64,000 nucleotides of DNA from Toxotes chatareus (Eukaryota; Chordata; Actinopteri; Toxotidae), in the NCBI GenBank assembly GCA_016801885.1, contig CM028886.1, positions 15,376,366 through 15,440,365 of the forward strand, in the 5' to 3' direction. Positions 39,581 through 52,500 of this stretch are shown piece by piece (the first letter of the stretch is position 1; every line of letters starts with the position of its first letter). The position numbers and the translations under genes were made by a program. A model generated the notes under the pieces. It did no database searches. It saw only the letters and a program-made list of their open reading frames with translations, and was not told where the DNA came from.

Positions 39581-42500
39581 GAACCCCAATCTCCATGTTT
39601 GAAAGGGAGTCTGAGGGATACATATTTTACAGAGACCTGTTTCTTTGCCATTATTCTCTTTTTATTATTCACAATTTGCAAACAGTGATTATGTGCTGTT
39701 TTTACAATGTGTTTTTGGTGTTTCCTGTGTTTCAGGGCGGTCCAGGCATAAGGGGAACCAGAGGAGACAGAGGAGAGCCAGGAGTGACGGTTAGTAAAAT
39801 GCACTTAAATTCTTAGACACACCCCCTCTCTCAAACTGACTGGACATTGGAGATCCTTATGATTTCACACGTCAAACTTCAGTCAGATTGAACTCTTTGT
39901 GAAACAAGTGAGGCAGGGTCACTTTGCAACTCTAAGTGAATACATCTCCCAATTGATCAATGAAAATAATGGGGAATCCACAAGACTAAGCAGGGCTCAC
40001 ATTTAAAGTACATTTTACTCATAATTTTAACTTGCTGGTCGACATCACTACCTCCAGGGACAGAAACAAAACCCATCTTCTGTTCAACCCCATGATTAGA
40101 TAATAAAGGGATGGACTTTAGGGGTGTGAAATAATGTCCTCAACTCACAAACAAAGAGCCTTTTCAGCAGCTGCCCACTCCATCCTCCAGGCAGGGTGTG
40201 AAGCACCCTTGGGCTACAAGAAGTGATCATTTTAGAAAAACCCTGTATCAGTTTTCCAGGCTAACTCTCCTTCCTTTTGGCCTCAGACTTAAGGCAGGCT
40301 CTGATCACCACTGTTACTATCTTGTGTTCAACAGACACTGTTCCAACAAATCTTGTCTTGGTCTATTAGTGAAAGATTTACTGTTTTGAGTTTGCATCTG
40401 CTGTAGTTTTGCTATGGCAATCTGTTCCAAACTGTCAACAAGCCATCCAGCTGTGGCTTTCAGTACAGGGCCCGATGCTGTTGGAAATTGCTCAATACCA
40501 ATACCCAGTTCCCATGATTGTAATTTAATATTAGATTTAAAAAAATATATGTTTTGAAGCTTTTCTTCTTTGAAAAAAGCAGCAGGGGTCCTGCCGCTTC
40601 TGCTTAGATGCACAAGGCAGCCAATCAAGAAAATAAGGTTGTTTATCTCAACCATATGTCCTTCTTATGTCCTCTGTTGAGCGACAGCGTATCGAGTGCA
40701 GTGCACGAAGTGGCCAACCCAGATCTTAAAAGTTTTTGCTTGAAATTCCCAAAAATGAAACAAAGACAGGATCAAACTCATGCAAAGCTTTCTCAAAACA
40801 CATACCATGTGTGTTATGTTTGATGGGTGTAATTGTGTTAGTTTTGAAGTGGTTTCCTGCTGGCACACACATACTGTGCAATACACACGCACATATCAAT
40901 ACATGTCTGCCAGATATATTAATACATATCCTCTGAAGCTGTGCAGCTTCACCCAACTTTATTTGAATAGTGAGTTTATTCTATTGTATGACAACAGCTC
41001 TTCCATGAATTTGTCCTTATTCATTCTCACTTATCAGTTTGGATACACTACTTGTCACAAGCCCTAATAAATGGGGAAATAAACTGTGCAGTTATTAAAA
41101 TAAATCTATGAGTAATTTAAATTTCATCATCTGTCAATTGATTCATCTCTTCAGGTAGTGTGGCAGCATATTTTAGTGAAAAATTTTTTCCCCACACACA
41201 CTTCACGTGTATCTGATCCATGGTTTCTTTTTGATTGTTTGCATGGATAAGAAAGACATGAAGCCAGTAACTGAATGGTTGAAGAGTAGAACAATAAATA
41301 CAGCCAGAGTGAGGATTACATTGGCTGCCACTGCTGCTGAGCCAACAAGCTACAAATGCTGCGAATCAGTGGCGGTTTACAGGAATTCTCTTCTTTTCTG
41401 CGTCCCACTGCAGGAACCCTGTCTGCAGCTCACACACATGAATCAAATGAGCCGCCACACCAGCACAACCTGATTATAGATGGATGGACAAGTGTCTACA
41501 TCTGTTTCCTGTAGTAGATCTCATTATAGAAGCAGCCAGTGGTAGTAAAAACCTCCCCAAGCATGAAGCAATGGTGCTGACCAGAGTTTGTAGTTTTAAC
41601 TTGATGGACGTTGTATGTGTTGAGTGCGTCAACCTTTGAGGAAATAGGCACACATCCAGTGGCTATAAGCGTAACATTGTCAAATAATAAATAGTGAAGC
41701 ATTCTTTGGATTGTTGCTCTGATGAGACCAAAAACCATGAAGCTCAGAATAGGAATTATCACACACATCTAATGTACATATTTAGATGACATACTTTCCT
41801 GAAAGTAAATCTAACATATGTCATTTTAAGTGCTACTTTGCTGTTACTGAAGAGCAGAAGGATTAAGAGTTTAAATTCATTTCACAATATAAATGTGGTA
41901 TAAATGGGGCCAATGAGGCCTCCAGCAGGTCAGAACAAAAACATTTAGAAGTGGAATCCTCACTAAATGACCTATTGTGCTGACAGCATCTTCTCCGATG
42001 ATACTCTGTTTAGTAACTGCTCTGGTATTTTTTTCACTTGGAAAGGAGTTCAGTTTATTAAAATATCCATTTTTTCTGAGCACTTTGAGGATTTCCTGTG
42101 CATGTTGCTTAAACGTTGAGGCCAAGAATGAATGTTGAAACATTAAATCCACTGTGGTATATTCACAGGGACCTCAAGGGCCAGTGGGAGAGATTGGCCC
42201 TCCTGGACCACCAGGCCCACCTGGTCCTCAGGGACCCAGTGGGCTCTCCATTCAGGGACCCCCGGTAAGACTTTTCTCTGGTGTGTATTTTCTTGTGTGC
42301 ATGTTGAAAGGTAGGGTAATGTTGTATTTTTATGCGTGCAACATCACATCTTGGAAATTTCCACAAATTATTGGATCATTTCAACATTAAAATAGGCACA
42401 ATTTACAGATAATAACTCTTCTCTCAGAAAAAAACAACTATGGTCCTGATGTTTATATGGTGTTTCAAAAGAAAAACATTTTTAGAAATGAAACTGGTAT

Positions 42501-45500
42501 AAAAAAATTGGTACAAGAAACATATCTGGGATCAAGACAAATATAAAAAATAGAACCAAAAGTTCTGTTATTCCCAAGCATCACTGCTACATTAAATTAT
42601 GATGGAAACAGACTCACAAAATGTGTGTTGTGTGCCATACCAGTCCCACCTGTCTGCAGTAAGGTCACAGAATGTGTGCAATTAGAAATGGACTTGAGCA
42701 CTGAGCTCTCAACCACCTGCCAATATAAACTGACAAATGTTGACATATGCCTCAAATAGACTTCCACACACTTGTAGGGTCTTGTCCAAAGCACGCTGAA
42801 GCTGTTCTGGGGGACTCGTGGTGGCCCAGCATCTTATTAAGATAACTGATGTTGGTTTTTCCAGTCCGTTGGTAGCTATCGGTGTGACTGCCGGTCCAGC
42901 TGAGATGGAATGACTCTGTTTGTTTTACAGGGTGCTGCTGGAGAGAAGGGAGACAGAGGAGAGATTGGTCCAGCCGGACAAATGGTAAGACAATATTTCC
43001 AGAAAAATGGACATAATAGTAAGACAAAGAGGTGAAGTGTGTGTTGGGGTGTGTTGATATGAGTCCCAGCATCACAAAGTAGAACCCAGAGGGGCAACTA
43101 CATTCCAGCTTGCCTCTCCCTCTCCCTCCTTTTTGTCTCAAATAAAGTAGTATTGGATTATAACAAACCCAACTGTGCATGTGTGTGAGTGTGTATGTAT
43201 GTGACTATGTTTATAAATTATTCTCTAATGTGTGTATGTGTGGAGAATACAAATGAGTCCTACATCCATTTTCACTGAGGTGCAACGGCCCTGTAGGCTG
43301 ACAAATATGTAACTTGTTGCCCTATAAAGGCAACAAGTTCTCTAACTTCAGTCCATTTTTCTTTATTTTTATCTTATGAGTCTGTGTGGTCTGCCTCTTC
43401 TTTAGCATTGTACTGGTTATGAATCACACAGATAACAAAACACCTGTTGGAGCTGACAAAATATAAAACACTTACTACTTTAAAGGTTTTTACCTAATAG
43501 CTACTACTGTGCAGAAAATACTTGGGGCTCAGAAGTACTTTTTGCAAGTAGATTTTTTTTTTTTTTTTTTTAAGTGGATAAACAATTTCAAGTATGAAAA
43601 TACTGAGAAAAACCTATTTATTATCCTGGCCACATAGCCAGTATTAACATAAGGCAATCTGTTAATGTGTGCCATATAGTAATGTGTGAGTGTTTTGTTG
43701 CTAACACACACACATGCACGTAGGCACAGACACACACACTCGATCTAATGGAATCATTGAAGTGTGCATAATCATTACCAGCGTCTTCATTATTTCATTA
43801 TTGGGCAGTGAACCAATCACAGGTAATACTGAATTTATTTAATGGTGTTCTACTGGGAGCTCTGGACATCAGCAAGGGTAGAGTCAGTGTTCTATTAACT
43901 ATGTAGCAGGGCAGGTTTAATTTTTTTGTCACTGTGTGTCATTCTGTTAATAGTGCTGATATTATATAAAATGTATATTTTCTATAGGCATTCTATAGGC
44001 AATTTGCAGTGCTTTGAAAACACACTTGTTACAAAGAGAAGCTTTGGTCTTGATCATACTTTGAAGACCCTGCACACCCTCAAGGTGTTAGCTATTCTGC
44101 TTAATTAGAAATCTGCTCAGGTGTTGATGTTGGGCAGAGCTGGGAATTGTGTTCGGCCACCAAACTCAATGCACCAATAACAATTTTTGTGAGGTGCAAA
44201 AAGAGGGTCAATCAAGCCCTGTATATACACACACACGCAGAGAGTCCTGAGAAGAAATCTAATCAGGCTAATTAAGTGAAAACAGGTGAGGATGAATCAT
44301 GGGTTAGTGGAGTTGTTTTGTTGATACACAGATTTGGGACTTGAATCTTTTTTTTTTCCTACGAGACTGGTGAGTTAAACATTAAATGCATCTTTGAGAT
44401 AACATCATAAACGTTTAAAAACATAAAGCAGTTCACAGAGACTGGACAATACACAGCTAATTTATTTTACTATGTTTTAGACCTTTGGAGAAAACCTAGA
44501 CAGGCTGCATTTTTTTCATGTCTGTGTCAGTGACATATAGTTTGGACTAACAGGATAAATAACATAGATCTGTGGAGACTGAGTTGCAGTATATCTCATA
44601 AGGCAGATTTAAAAATTTAAAGGCACTAGTACATTGAATAGGCCTCAGCCTGCTATGTTGCAGAGTGCTCCCTGCCAGATAATTTGCCTAATTCTTCTCA
44701 GTCACTTTTTACTGTCTTGGCTGATAACCTCATTATCACCACATCTGAACATTCAGATTGTCCCTAAGAGCTTAAATCAAGTCTACAAAAACAGATGTTG
44801 TGCACATATTTTGACTCAGCACACTACTAGATGTCACAAGACATTTGTTTTGCTGAATTCACTTCAAATTGTTTGAAAGTTGAGAGGGAGCCAACATGCT
44901 CAGAAGCTCTTTCAGCTCCATCCCACTCACACACGGAGCTGAAGTAGATCCTGATGCAGCACTCTGTTGCAGGAATGCAGGTCTGTCCTACAAATACTCA
45001 GGCTTTTATCAAACTTTTGAACAGACTGGAAAAAACCCACAAATTCTACTTTTTTTTGGTCTCCTGACTGAGCTGGGTTTTTACTTTAGAGACTCCACTG
45101 GGGTTTGAAGTGAGCAGGGACTCTGGGTGCATTAGCGAGTGTTTGTCCATTGCTGTGTTGTCTGAGGACCATAGTAAGTTAAATAAGATGGCGAACCTGG
45201 AAACTGTCTGCACAGAATTTTTTGAATAAATAAATAAATAAATAAATAATCAATCATAATTTATTTAATATATACTAATTTGGTTGGTCATATTCATGTC
45301 AGTGGTTTGGACATAGGTCTTTATGTCCTTATGGATTGACAACTTATGTATTTTTTTTTTTTTCTGCTTTCTACCCAGTGTTACCACTACCACTAGTGGT
45401 CTGTTCAGGGGTTGAGTGACTAAACTTGTTTTAAATTCATTGCAAGCAGATTTAGCCACAGTCCAGTTGGACTTTCCATGTGGAGCTGACATTGCAAAAG

Positions 45501-46468
45501 TTTTGATTTCGATGGACAGCTCCTGCAGAGACCATAAAAGAGCACTATTATTATTTCTTTCCATATCACAAAGCACAACTTGTTTCAGTCACCACCCCCA
45601 TCTGCTGATCTCTGATCATGTCAAATTGATGCATTGATCTGCCTTCAGAGTGCACTGTACTATGACAGGATGGTCATTTTCTAACTTTTACCTCACATTT
45701 TTGTGCTGTACTATTAAAGGTATCTTTAATAGTGTTTAGTTGTCGATTTACTGACTGGGTAGTGGTGCTGATTAATTACTCAGGAAACTCTTGTGTCAGC
45801 AGGGTCTTGGTTATAAGACTAAATTTTACAATGATGATGATAGTGATTGGACAGGTGTTTATTATAGAGCTGATGCAGATAAACAAACAGACATCTGTAA
45901 ACAATTTGTTGTCATACTGAGAATCAGGATGGTTTGTTCTGATTTTTATCCATTTGTGTTCAGTGTTCTGTAGTGTGACTGATGAAATGGCTTCAATCAG
46001 CAAAGCTTCTTGTTGAAGAGACTAAAATTCAGTCTCAGATTTTAAGTCGTCCTCAAAGTGTTTGCGTTACTGCGAGACCTGTCTGATTTTTCTTAGAGAG
46101 CAGTAGCAGTAACCAGCCTCATGAGGAGAGAACAACTAGTTTCTGAACCATCTCACCAAGCGCTGCAACACTTCCTGATGCAGTCCTATCAAGCTCTCTC
46201 TTTCGTTGCCTGCATAGTCCTATTAATAAAAGCTGGCAGCGCTGCCCTGTGCTGCACTATATTAGCGAGTAGTAATGTGTTTTGTCAGAGAGAGGAATAT
46301 CTGTGTGTGTGTGTGTGTGTCTGTGTGTTTGTTTGTGTGGCTCAGTGGGGGAATATTGTAGCTTCCAGGGCCCTGTTGTAATATACGAGGGACCACAGAG
46401 AATATCACAACTCTAAATCATCAATTACCTCTCTCGCTCTCTGCTCTGCTCTACTCCTTCCTGTGTCT

Positions 46469-46500
<32 letters not shown>

Positions 46501-49500
46501 ACTGCAGTAAATACACTGTAACCTTGTCATCAGCGTCCCCTCCACTTCTGCTTCAATTTGACAGTGAAAAATGCTGCTGCAATGAATAGCAAAAAGCGTG
46601 TTTTTGTGCTTGTCCATCTTTCTCATCTCTTACTTTCACTCTGTTTGCCAGTGTGTGTGTGTGGTGTGTTTTCCAGTAATCATTTTTTTATTGTCTAAGA
46701 CTGGAAAATAGGTTTTGTGTATGTGTGCAACGATGATTTAAACTTGTTCTGGATCTTTCACTGATGTATATGCCCCCTCTCAGCTGCCCATCTACCTTAA
46801 CACTGAATCTGTTGGTGTGTGTGTGTGTGTGTGTGTGTCATTCTGCACCAAAGCACTCCCAAGGCTAACATGTTGAATCAGAATCACTTGTGCACTTGGT
46901 TTCTGATCATTCATTTCTTTGGCCTTCCTGCTCATATTATTCTCGAGCCCTGTTTGAAATGCTCACAGGTATGTGCGTGTATGTCTGTTTGTGTACTTGT
47001 TTCCTGGTATTCATGACAGATCACAGCAAAAACCACACATATGCTTCACTTTAACCCACACCCCTATTTATAATTTGTAAGCCTTATATAAACACTTAAA
47101 TGAATTTTTTGACATTTTGGGAAATTCACTGATTCTCTCTCTGGGGCAGAATTACATAAGAAGATCAATAATCTGTCCGTTAAAAATTTCAAATATATTC
47201 ATGTTTCCTGTCTTGATGCTTAACTGCCTCCTGGCTGTAGCTTCATATTTAACAGACGGCAGGAGCATGCTATCGATCCTCTCGTCTAACTCTCCATCAT
47301 AGAGCGAATAAGCATATTTCCCAAAAATGAGTTACAGTTGCGGTAACTCTGCTGTTACAGTTGTTGACAAACACACTAAACATACTCTGCTTACAACTAT
47401 ATTTATGATGTGTTATAAAGAGGGTGGGGGTCAAAATAAAACATGTTACCCTAAACCCTTCTCACTGAGTCCTTAAAATTGGTGGGGAAAAAAGTTGTTT
47501 CAACTATTTTCTAAAATTAAGTTTCATTTTATTGTTTCTCTTTATTGTTTAAAAATATGCTTGTTTAAAACAAAAAAAAAAAATCTTGAAAGAACTTGAA
47601 ATACACTTGCAGCACTGGCAGGTTCTTTTTCATGTGCTTCAGGGGCCTTAAGGACTTGTGATGAGATGGATATTTTTTTGCAGTGTTCTTTGGTCTTAGT
47701 TTGTGTGTTGTGTAGTTGTGTAGGCTTACTTCCCTGCTCTGTGTGTTTGTGTTCAAGTTTGTGTGTGAAAGTGACAGGAGAGGTATCATTGCCAGCGTCT
47801 TGGGAGAATGCACATCAGCCAACATCTAAACAAAAGCACATCATTAATCATACGAGGCCTGTCCTCTGTGACCCTGTCCTGTAATTTGTAGAACCTTTTA
47901 ACAGTGTTAACTGTCTTCTTTTATGAGCTCTCGACTAATGCTGAAGAGCAGAGATAAATCACCTCAACACTTAATCCATGACTGTATTTTGGAATCGGCT
48001 GTGTGCACTGACCTGCAGAGAGGTGGATGAAAGGGAAATGGGGCAGGAGATGGAGCAGCGGGGTGGCCTGCTGATATAGAGACTGTCCTGTATCCAGAGG
48101 GTGAGAAGCTGGTTCCTTTGCACAAATCAAATTTATGTCTGCTGCTGTCAGAGCATCGTTGAGAAAGACGGCAAACCCTCATCTGTTTTGACCTTCGGTT
48201 TAATGTGTTTTAATGCATTTTAAACATGTTGAGGGGGAAAAGAAGAAAACACATTCCTTGTTACACTGTGTGTAAATTGGCAGATGAAGTGTGCCTCTTT
48301 AAAAATGAAGTTCTGAACCAAAATGGACTGGAATGAATAAATCAGATGAATCCACATGTCAAAAAAATGATTATAAGGAACAACAGTTTGTCATGACTGA
48401 AGGTAACATGAATTCCTTTCAACTGCCTTAACGAAAAGTTCATACTGTATTAGTCACTTAAATGCCGCTTTTGTGTCTTTATATCCTCTCAAAATTTCCA
48501 GTTACTGTGTGTACTGTATGTTAACAGTTAGAGTCGTCATAGTGATTTCAAACCTGCTTGTTTGTGTTTTGTTTAGGGTGTTCCTGGAAGTCCTGGCTCA
48601 CCTGGCAGAGACGGTCCCCCAGGAGCAAGGGTAAGATAATAAATTGACATCAGCTCTATTGATCTCTGTTGCACACACTATCACAGAAGTACTTAGGGAG
48701 ACTGCACATGGTGGAACAACATGGATCATTTTGTGCTACAAGGATTTAGTTATCTAGGGTTTCTGATATAGTTTATGTATTCAGTTTTGAGTTGAATGGG
48801 GTGAAAAACAAAACAAAAAAAAAAAAAACACAATCCTGAAAGTGGGACATGAAGGCCATAATTTTGTGTAGATGCGGGGAAAAAAATCATAATATGCTCA
48901 AACCTAAATGGACATGATGATAGTAGTGATGATAGTGCTGACATTATTACTAGTCGTGGTGGGAGCTCTAAGATATGAAAAGTCAACTTTGAAATGGTTT
49001 GGAGAAAAGGCAGGTAGGCATAGCAACACACAACAACAGAAAAAAAACCTACTCCTTTACAAAAATCCCGTTTAGCCAGATGTTGCTGCTCCAGCTATCA
49101 GAGGTTTATCAAAACTATTATCAGTGATTTGTGTAGCACCGCTGATATGTTTATTGTGCCTAATAGATATGGCAAACATGATAAATACACATTTGACTGA
49201 TAATAAAAAAGTTTAAAAGGATGAAAACCGTAACATTTGTACAATTATTGTTCTTACACAGTCAAACAATAGTTTTCCAAGTCTCTTGTGCAAATATTTG
49301 TGATACTTTTCCAGCTGTGTACAGCCTCTAAATGTCCAGCTGTATTTGTCTGTTTGGTTTTATGTCCCTTCGTAAAACTATACAAGTCTTCCCCCAGTTG
49401 TTGAAAACAGTACATACTACCCAGCTTTTGAACACAACAAGCACAATGGATGAGATCCCATTCATGAAGGCTCCGTGATACCAGCTGGCTGTTGCTGTCA

Positions 49501-52500
49501 GGGAGCAGAAAGAGAAGGTTTTATCCAAATACGTAATATAATAGAAGAACAGTTTTGTCCTGGCCTGGCTCCTGACAAGGTGAAAGACTACACATAATCC
49601 ATCTGCTGCTCTTTGTTGGCAGACAGGGGTCCAGACGCTCCCTCTGTGGTGTGTTTCAGAGGATGTCATGCATAGTTTTCAGGCATGTCATGTCATTTCC
49701 TTTGGCACACTTGTATGTTGGCTCACGTTTTTTTCTCACAATGCTAGATAGATTTGGCGTTAAAAGGAAAGGAAAAGATTAATTCAAATTTAATTTTGGT
49801 TTAATTAAAGGTAAAAGGTAGGTAAAGGTAAATATCAGCTGCTACTTTGTGAAATGGCAAACATATTAAAGTCTTATCTGCTTCCCATCAAGACTTTTTT
49901 TCAAGCCATCTTCATTTGTTGCTTCTAAGCAGCAGCAGTGTGCTCAAATTTCTTAAAGATTTTTGATTTTTGATTTTGACACATTTTTGAGAATGTGTTA
50001 GATAAACTTAATCTCAGCATCCAAAATGCCATCCCAGATACTTTTTCACTTTTTAGGTTGAGGAACTTTCCCCCACACAAGTTAAAGGCATGCTGTACAT
50101 CTGATGTCTGATGTTGCATCGAACTCCCACAGTATCATCAGAGTCCTTAAAGCAGCAGATATTGATACATGCTCACTCAGCAAAGAGGGCTTTATAGTGA
50201 CTCTTAGTGGCCATAGTAGGGGCTCTTAGCTCTTTAGGGGAAAACAAAGCTGTGCTGTACCTAATGTACCATCTGTTTTTTCTTGCTGAAAGGCACATGG
50301 TGTAAAAACTACTATCTTCTACAAAGTAATATCAAGCAATCAAAGAGCAGATGTGTCATTTTACCACTGTCAACAGATTTGCAACAGCGCAGCAACCATC
50401 ATCTCTAAATGCTGAAGCCACTGCAACATTGTCTTAAATGTGGATGTAAAATTGCCCTAAGTTCTGCTAATGGTCACTACAGGCTCCAAGAACCCTGAAT
50501 GTATCTGAGTAAATGTTGATTTATGTAGATTTACTCTTTTTTTTTCCACAACAGACTTGTCAAAGCAGAAAAAGCACTACTGATAAAGCATATTTTGCTT
50601 TTTATTGCTACACATTTGTTGAGCTTATATTTAGACACTTGAGTTCCTTGTTGGTGTAAATGTGGTTCTCAGATTCTCCAATAAACCAAAGCAAAAAGTA
50701 ACCATCAGTTGCAAGGAAAATAAAACAGTCACCTTTTCTAAAGTCTAATTCTGGATTTAATTGAATACATTCGTCTTCAAATTCTCAAATTACCACCCTG
50801 CACTGTATCACAGAATATAGTGCATGTTTACTAATGTAATTATTGAGTGTAATCATGTGAAATTACTAATCAGGAAGCAATTTTAGCTGCTATCAATGAG
50901 GAAAGATGTCCCTTTCGCAGCACTGATTATGACAGACCTCCCACATTCATATTTCATCAAGATGCTACAGATCAGTTGTGTATTTTATATTTGTAATTAT
51001 TGTAGCGATTACTTTAAAAAAAACACACACATACACACACACAATGGGTATATTTGTAGAATCACAAAGAGCTAATTATAATTTAGTTTCCATACAACAC
51101 AGGAACATCTCAAATCAGTACTTTCATTGCTGCAGAATTAGCTGCAGCGTCACACACTGATGCTTCCAGCAGTGTGCTTAGACTTATTCCCTCTTAATGT
51201 TGTTGTTTTTTGTTTTTTTTCCCACCGGATGCATTGAAAGCAATAAAGAAGGGGGACACAGTGAATACTGATAAGAATCAATTCACAAGATGTTATCAGT
51301 GCTACAGCAGTTTCTGCTATCACTGCTATTCATTTGACAGCGACACAGAAAGTAGAATATAGCCAGTTGAATAGTAAATATGAACAAGAAGCAGCTTTTG
51401 AAAATCAATGCAGCTTGTGCTGCTTTTTTGCAATTACCATTTATCCCAGCAACTCGTCTGTATCATCTGATTTGTAGAAAGGAGAGCAGGGAGCACAGAT
51501 AGCCATTTGATTCACAGTAAAACTTATCAGCACTAGTCCACTGGGCACACACACTGTCCAAAACATTTTTGTGAGGTGTATTCAAGCCAAGAAAAGCCTG
51601 GCTGATAGTAAAGTTAAAGAAAAAAAAAAGAACACAAGTCAGGCCAAGACAGTGTAACACCAGCCAGTTAGATCAGTTGAAACAACAGTAAATGTCTCTG
51701 AGGTGCTTAATTTGCCTATATCACAGAAGTGGATCAAGGAAAGCTATAAATCTTTATTTTGTCATTGATGCTTACATTACTGAACTTTTTCAACTCAAGA
51801 CCGCAGTGAGTAGATACTGGTTTTCCCCAAGATCCAGGCTCATAAAAACTTGTAGATACGGTGCTGACTTGTTAAATCATCCAACACTGAGAAGGTACTG
51901 TTCTCATCACAATTGTATTGAACCTCAAATCCATTTACAAAGAAAGTCTGATATAAATTAAAAGTTCAGTTTTGTTAATTGAGGTTGCACAGAGAGAACC
52001 TGTGCACTGTTTGTGGGGTTTTCTGCATACATACAATACAAAACTGAATTACATCAGCCTCACCCCAAGTTCTTGGACTATAGTTCAAATCATAAAGCTG
52101 TTGCTGCTTGGCTTTCAAAATATAACAGCAGCTATACATTTTCGTGAGCCAGACTCCTGTGAGAGAAGACACAAGACTGAATTTTTTATTTGAACCTCAA
52201 ACAGTAAAAAAGTTTAACCAGCTCTGAATTATTATAATATAGTCGGTACTAATGATGATGTGCGAGTGTCATTTCTACAATAAACCTTAGATGTGGAGGA
52301 TCTGAAATCCATTACTTTCCATTACTTGAGCTTTTAGTGTGATTTACTGGGGAGTGTTTATAGTGTGACACCAGGCTGACTCCTGTCCCAGGGTCACATC
52401 AAATGCTTGTTTGCTTCATGGCAGGAAATTTTTTGGACTTTTTTTGTCTTGAGATTTGGATTTTTCTTGTTCCAGACATGCATCTGCTCATTCTGAAAGG

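Larger units (their letters stand above)
34385..39735 (+). other. col14a1: Intron (5351 bp) inside COL2
   Basis: This intron holds a C-rich G-quadruplex candidate (34558-34577), two pyrimidine-rich blocks (35276-35420 and 35884-36125), a nested-hairpin sequence (36921-37005), a Tc1-like transposon remnant (37790-38827) and an AT repeat followed by a T run (39523-39576). Confidence 0.8.
42985..48576 (+). other. col14a1: Intron (5592 bp) inside COL2
   Basis: This intron holds an 11-bp perfect hairpin (43311-43339), an AAAT repeat (45225-45249), TG tracts (46302-46320 and 46815-46838), a CT tract (46469-46496) and a fold-back repeat (47112-47330). Confidence 0.8.

Noticed and set aside
41496..42152. 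Two antisense open frames of about 90 residues close together
   Set aside because: No recognised motif; they do not join through plausible splice sites.
42752..43180. 142-residue antisense open frame
   Set aside because: It is the reverse of a Gly-X-Y exon; collagen exons give open antisense frames because their GC pattern avoids stops.
46469..46513. CT tract ending in actgcag that looks like an acceptor
   Set aside because: The sequence after it has stops in the phase needed and no Gly-X-Y repeat; the flanking COL2 exons already join without a gap.
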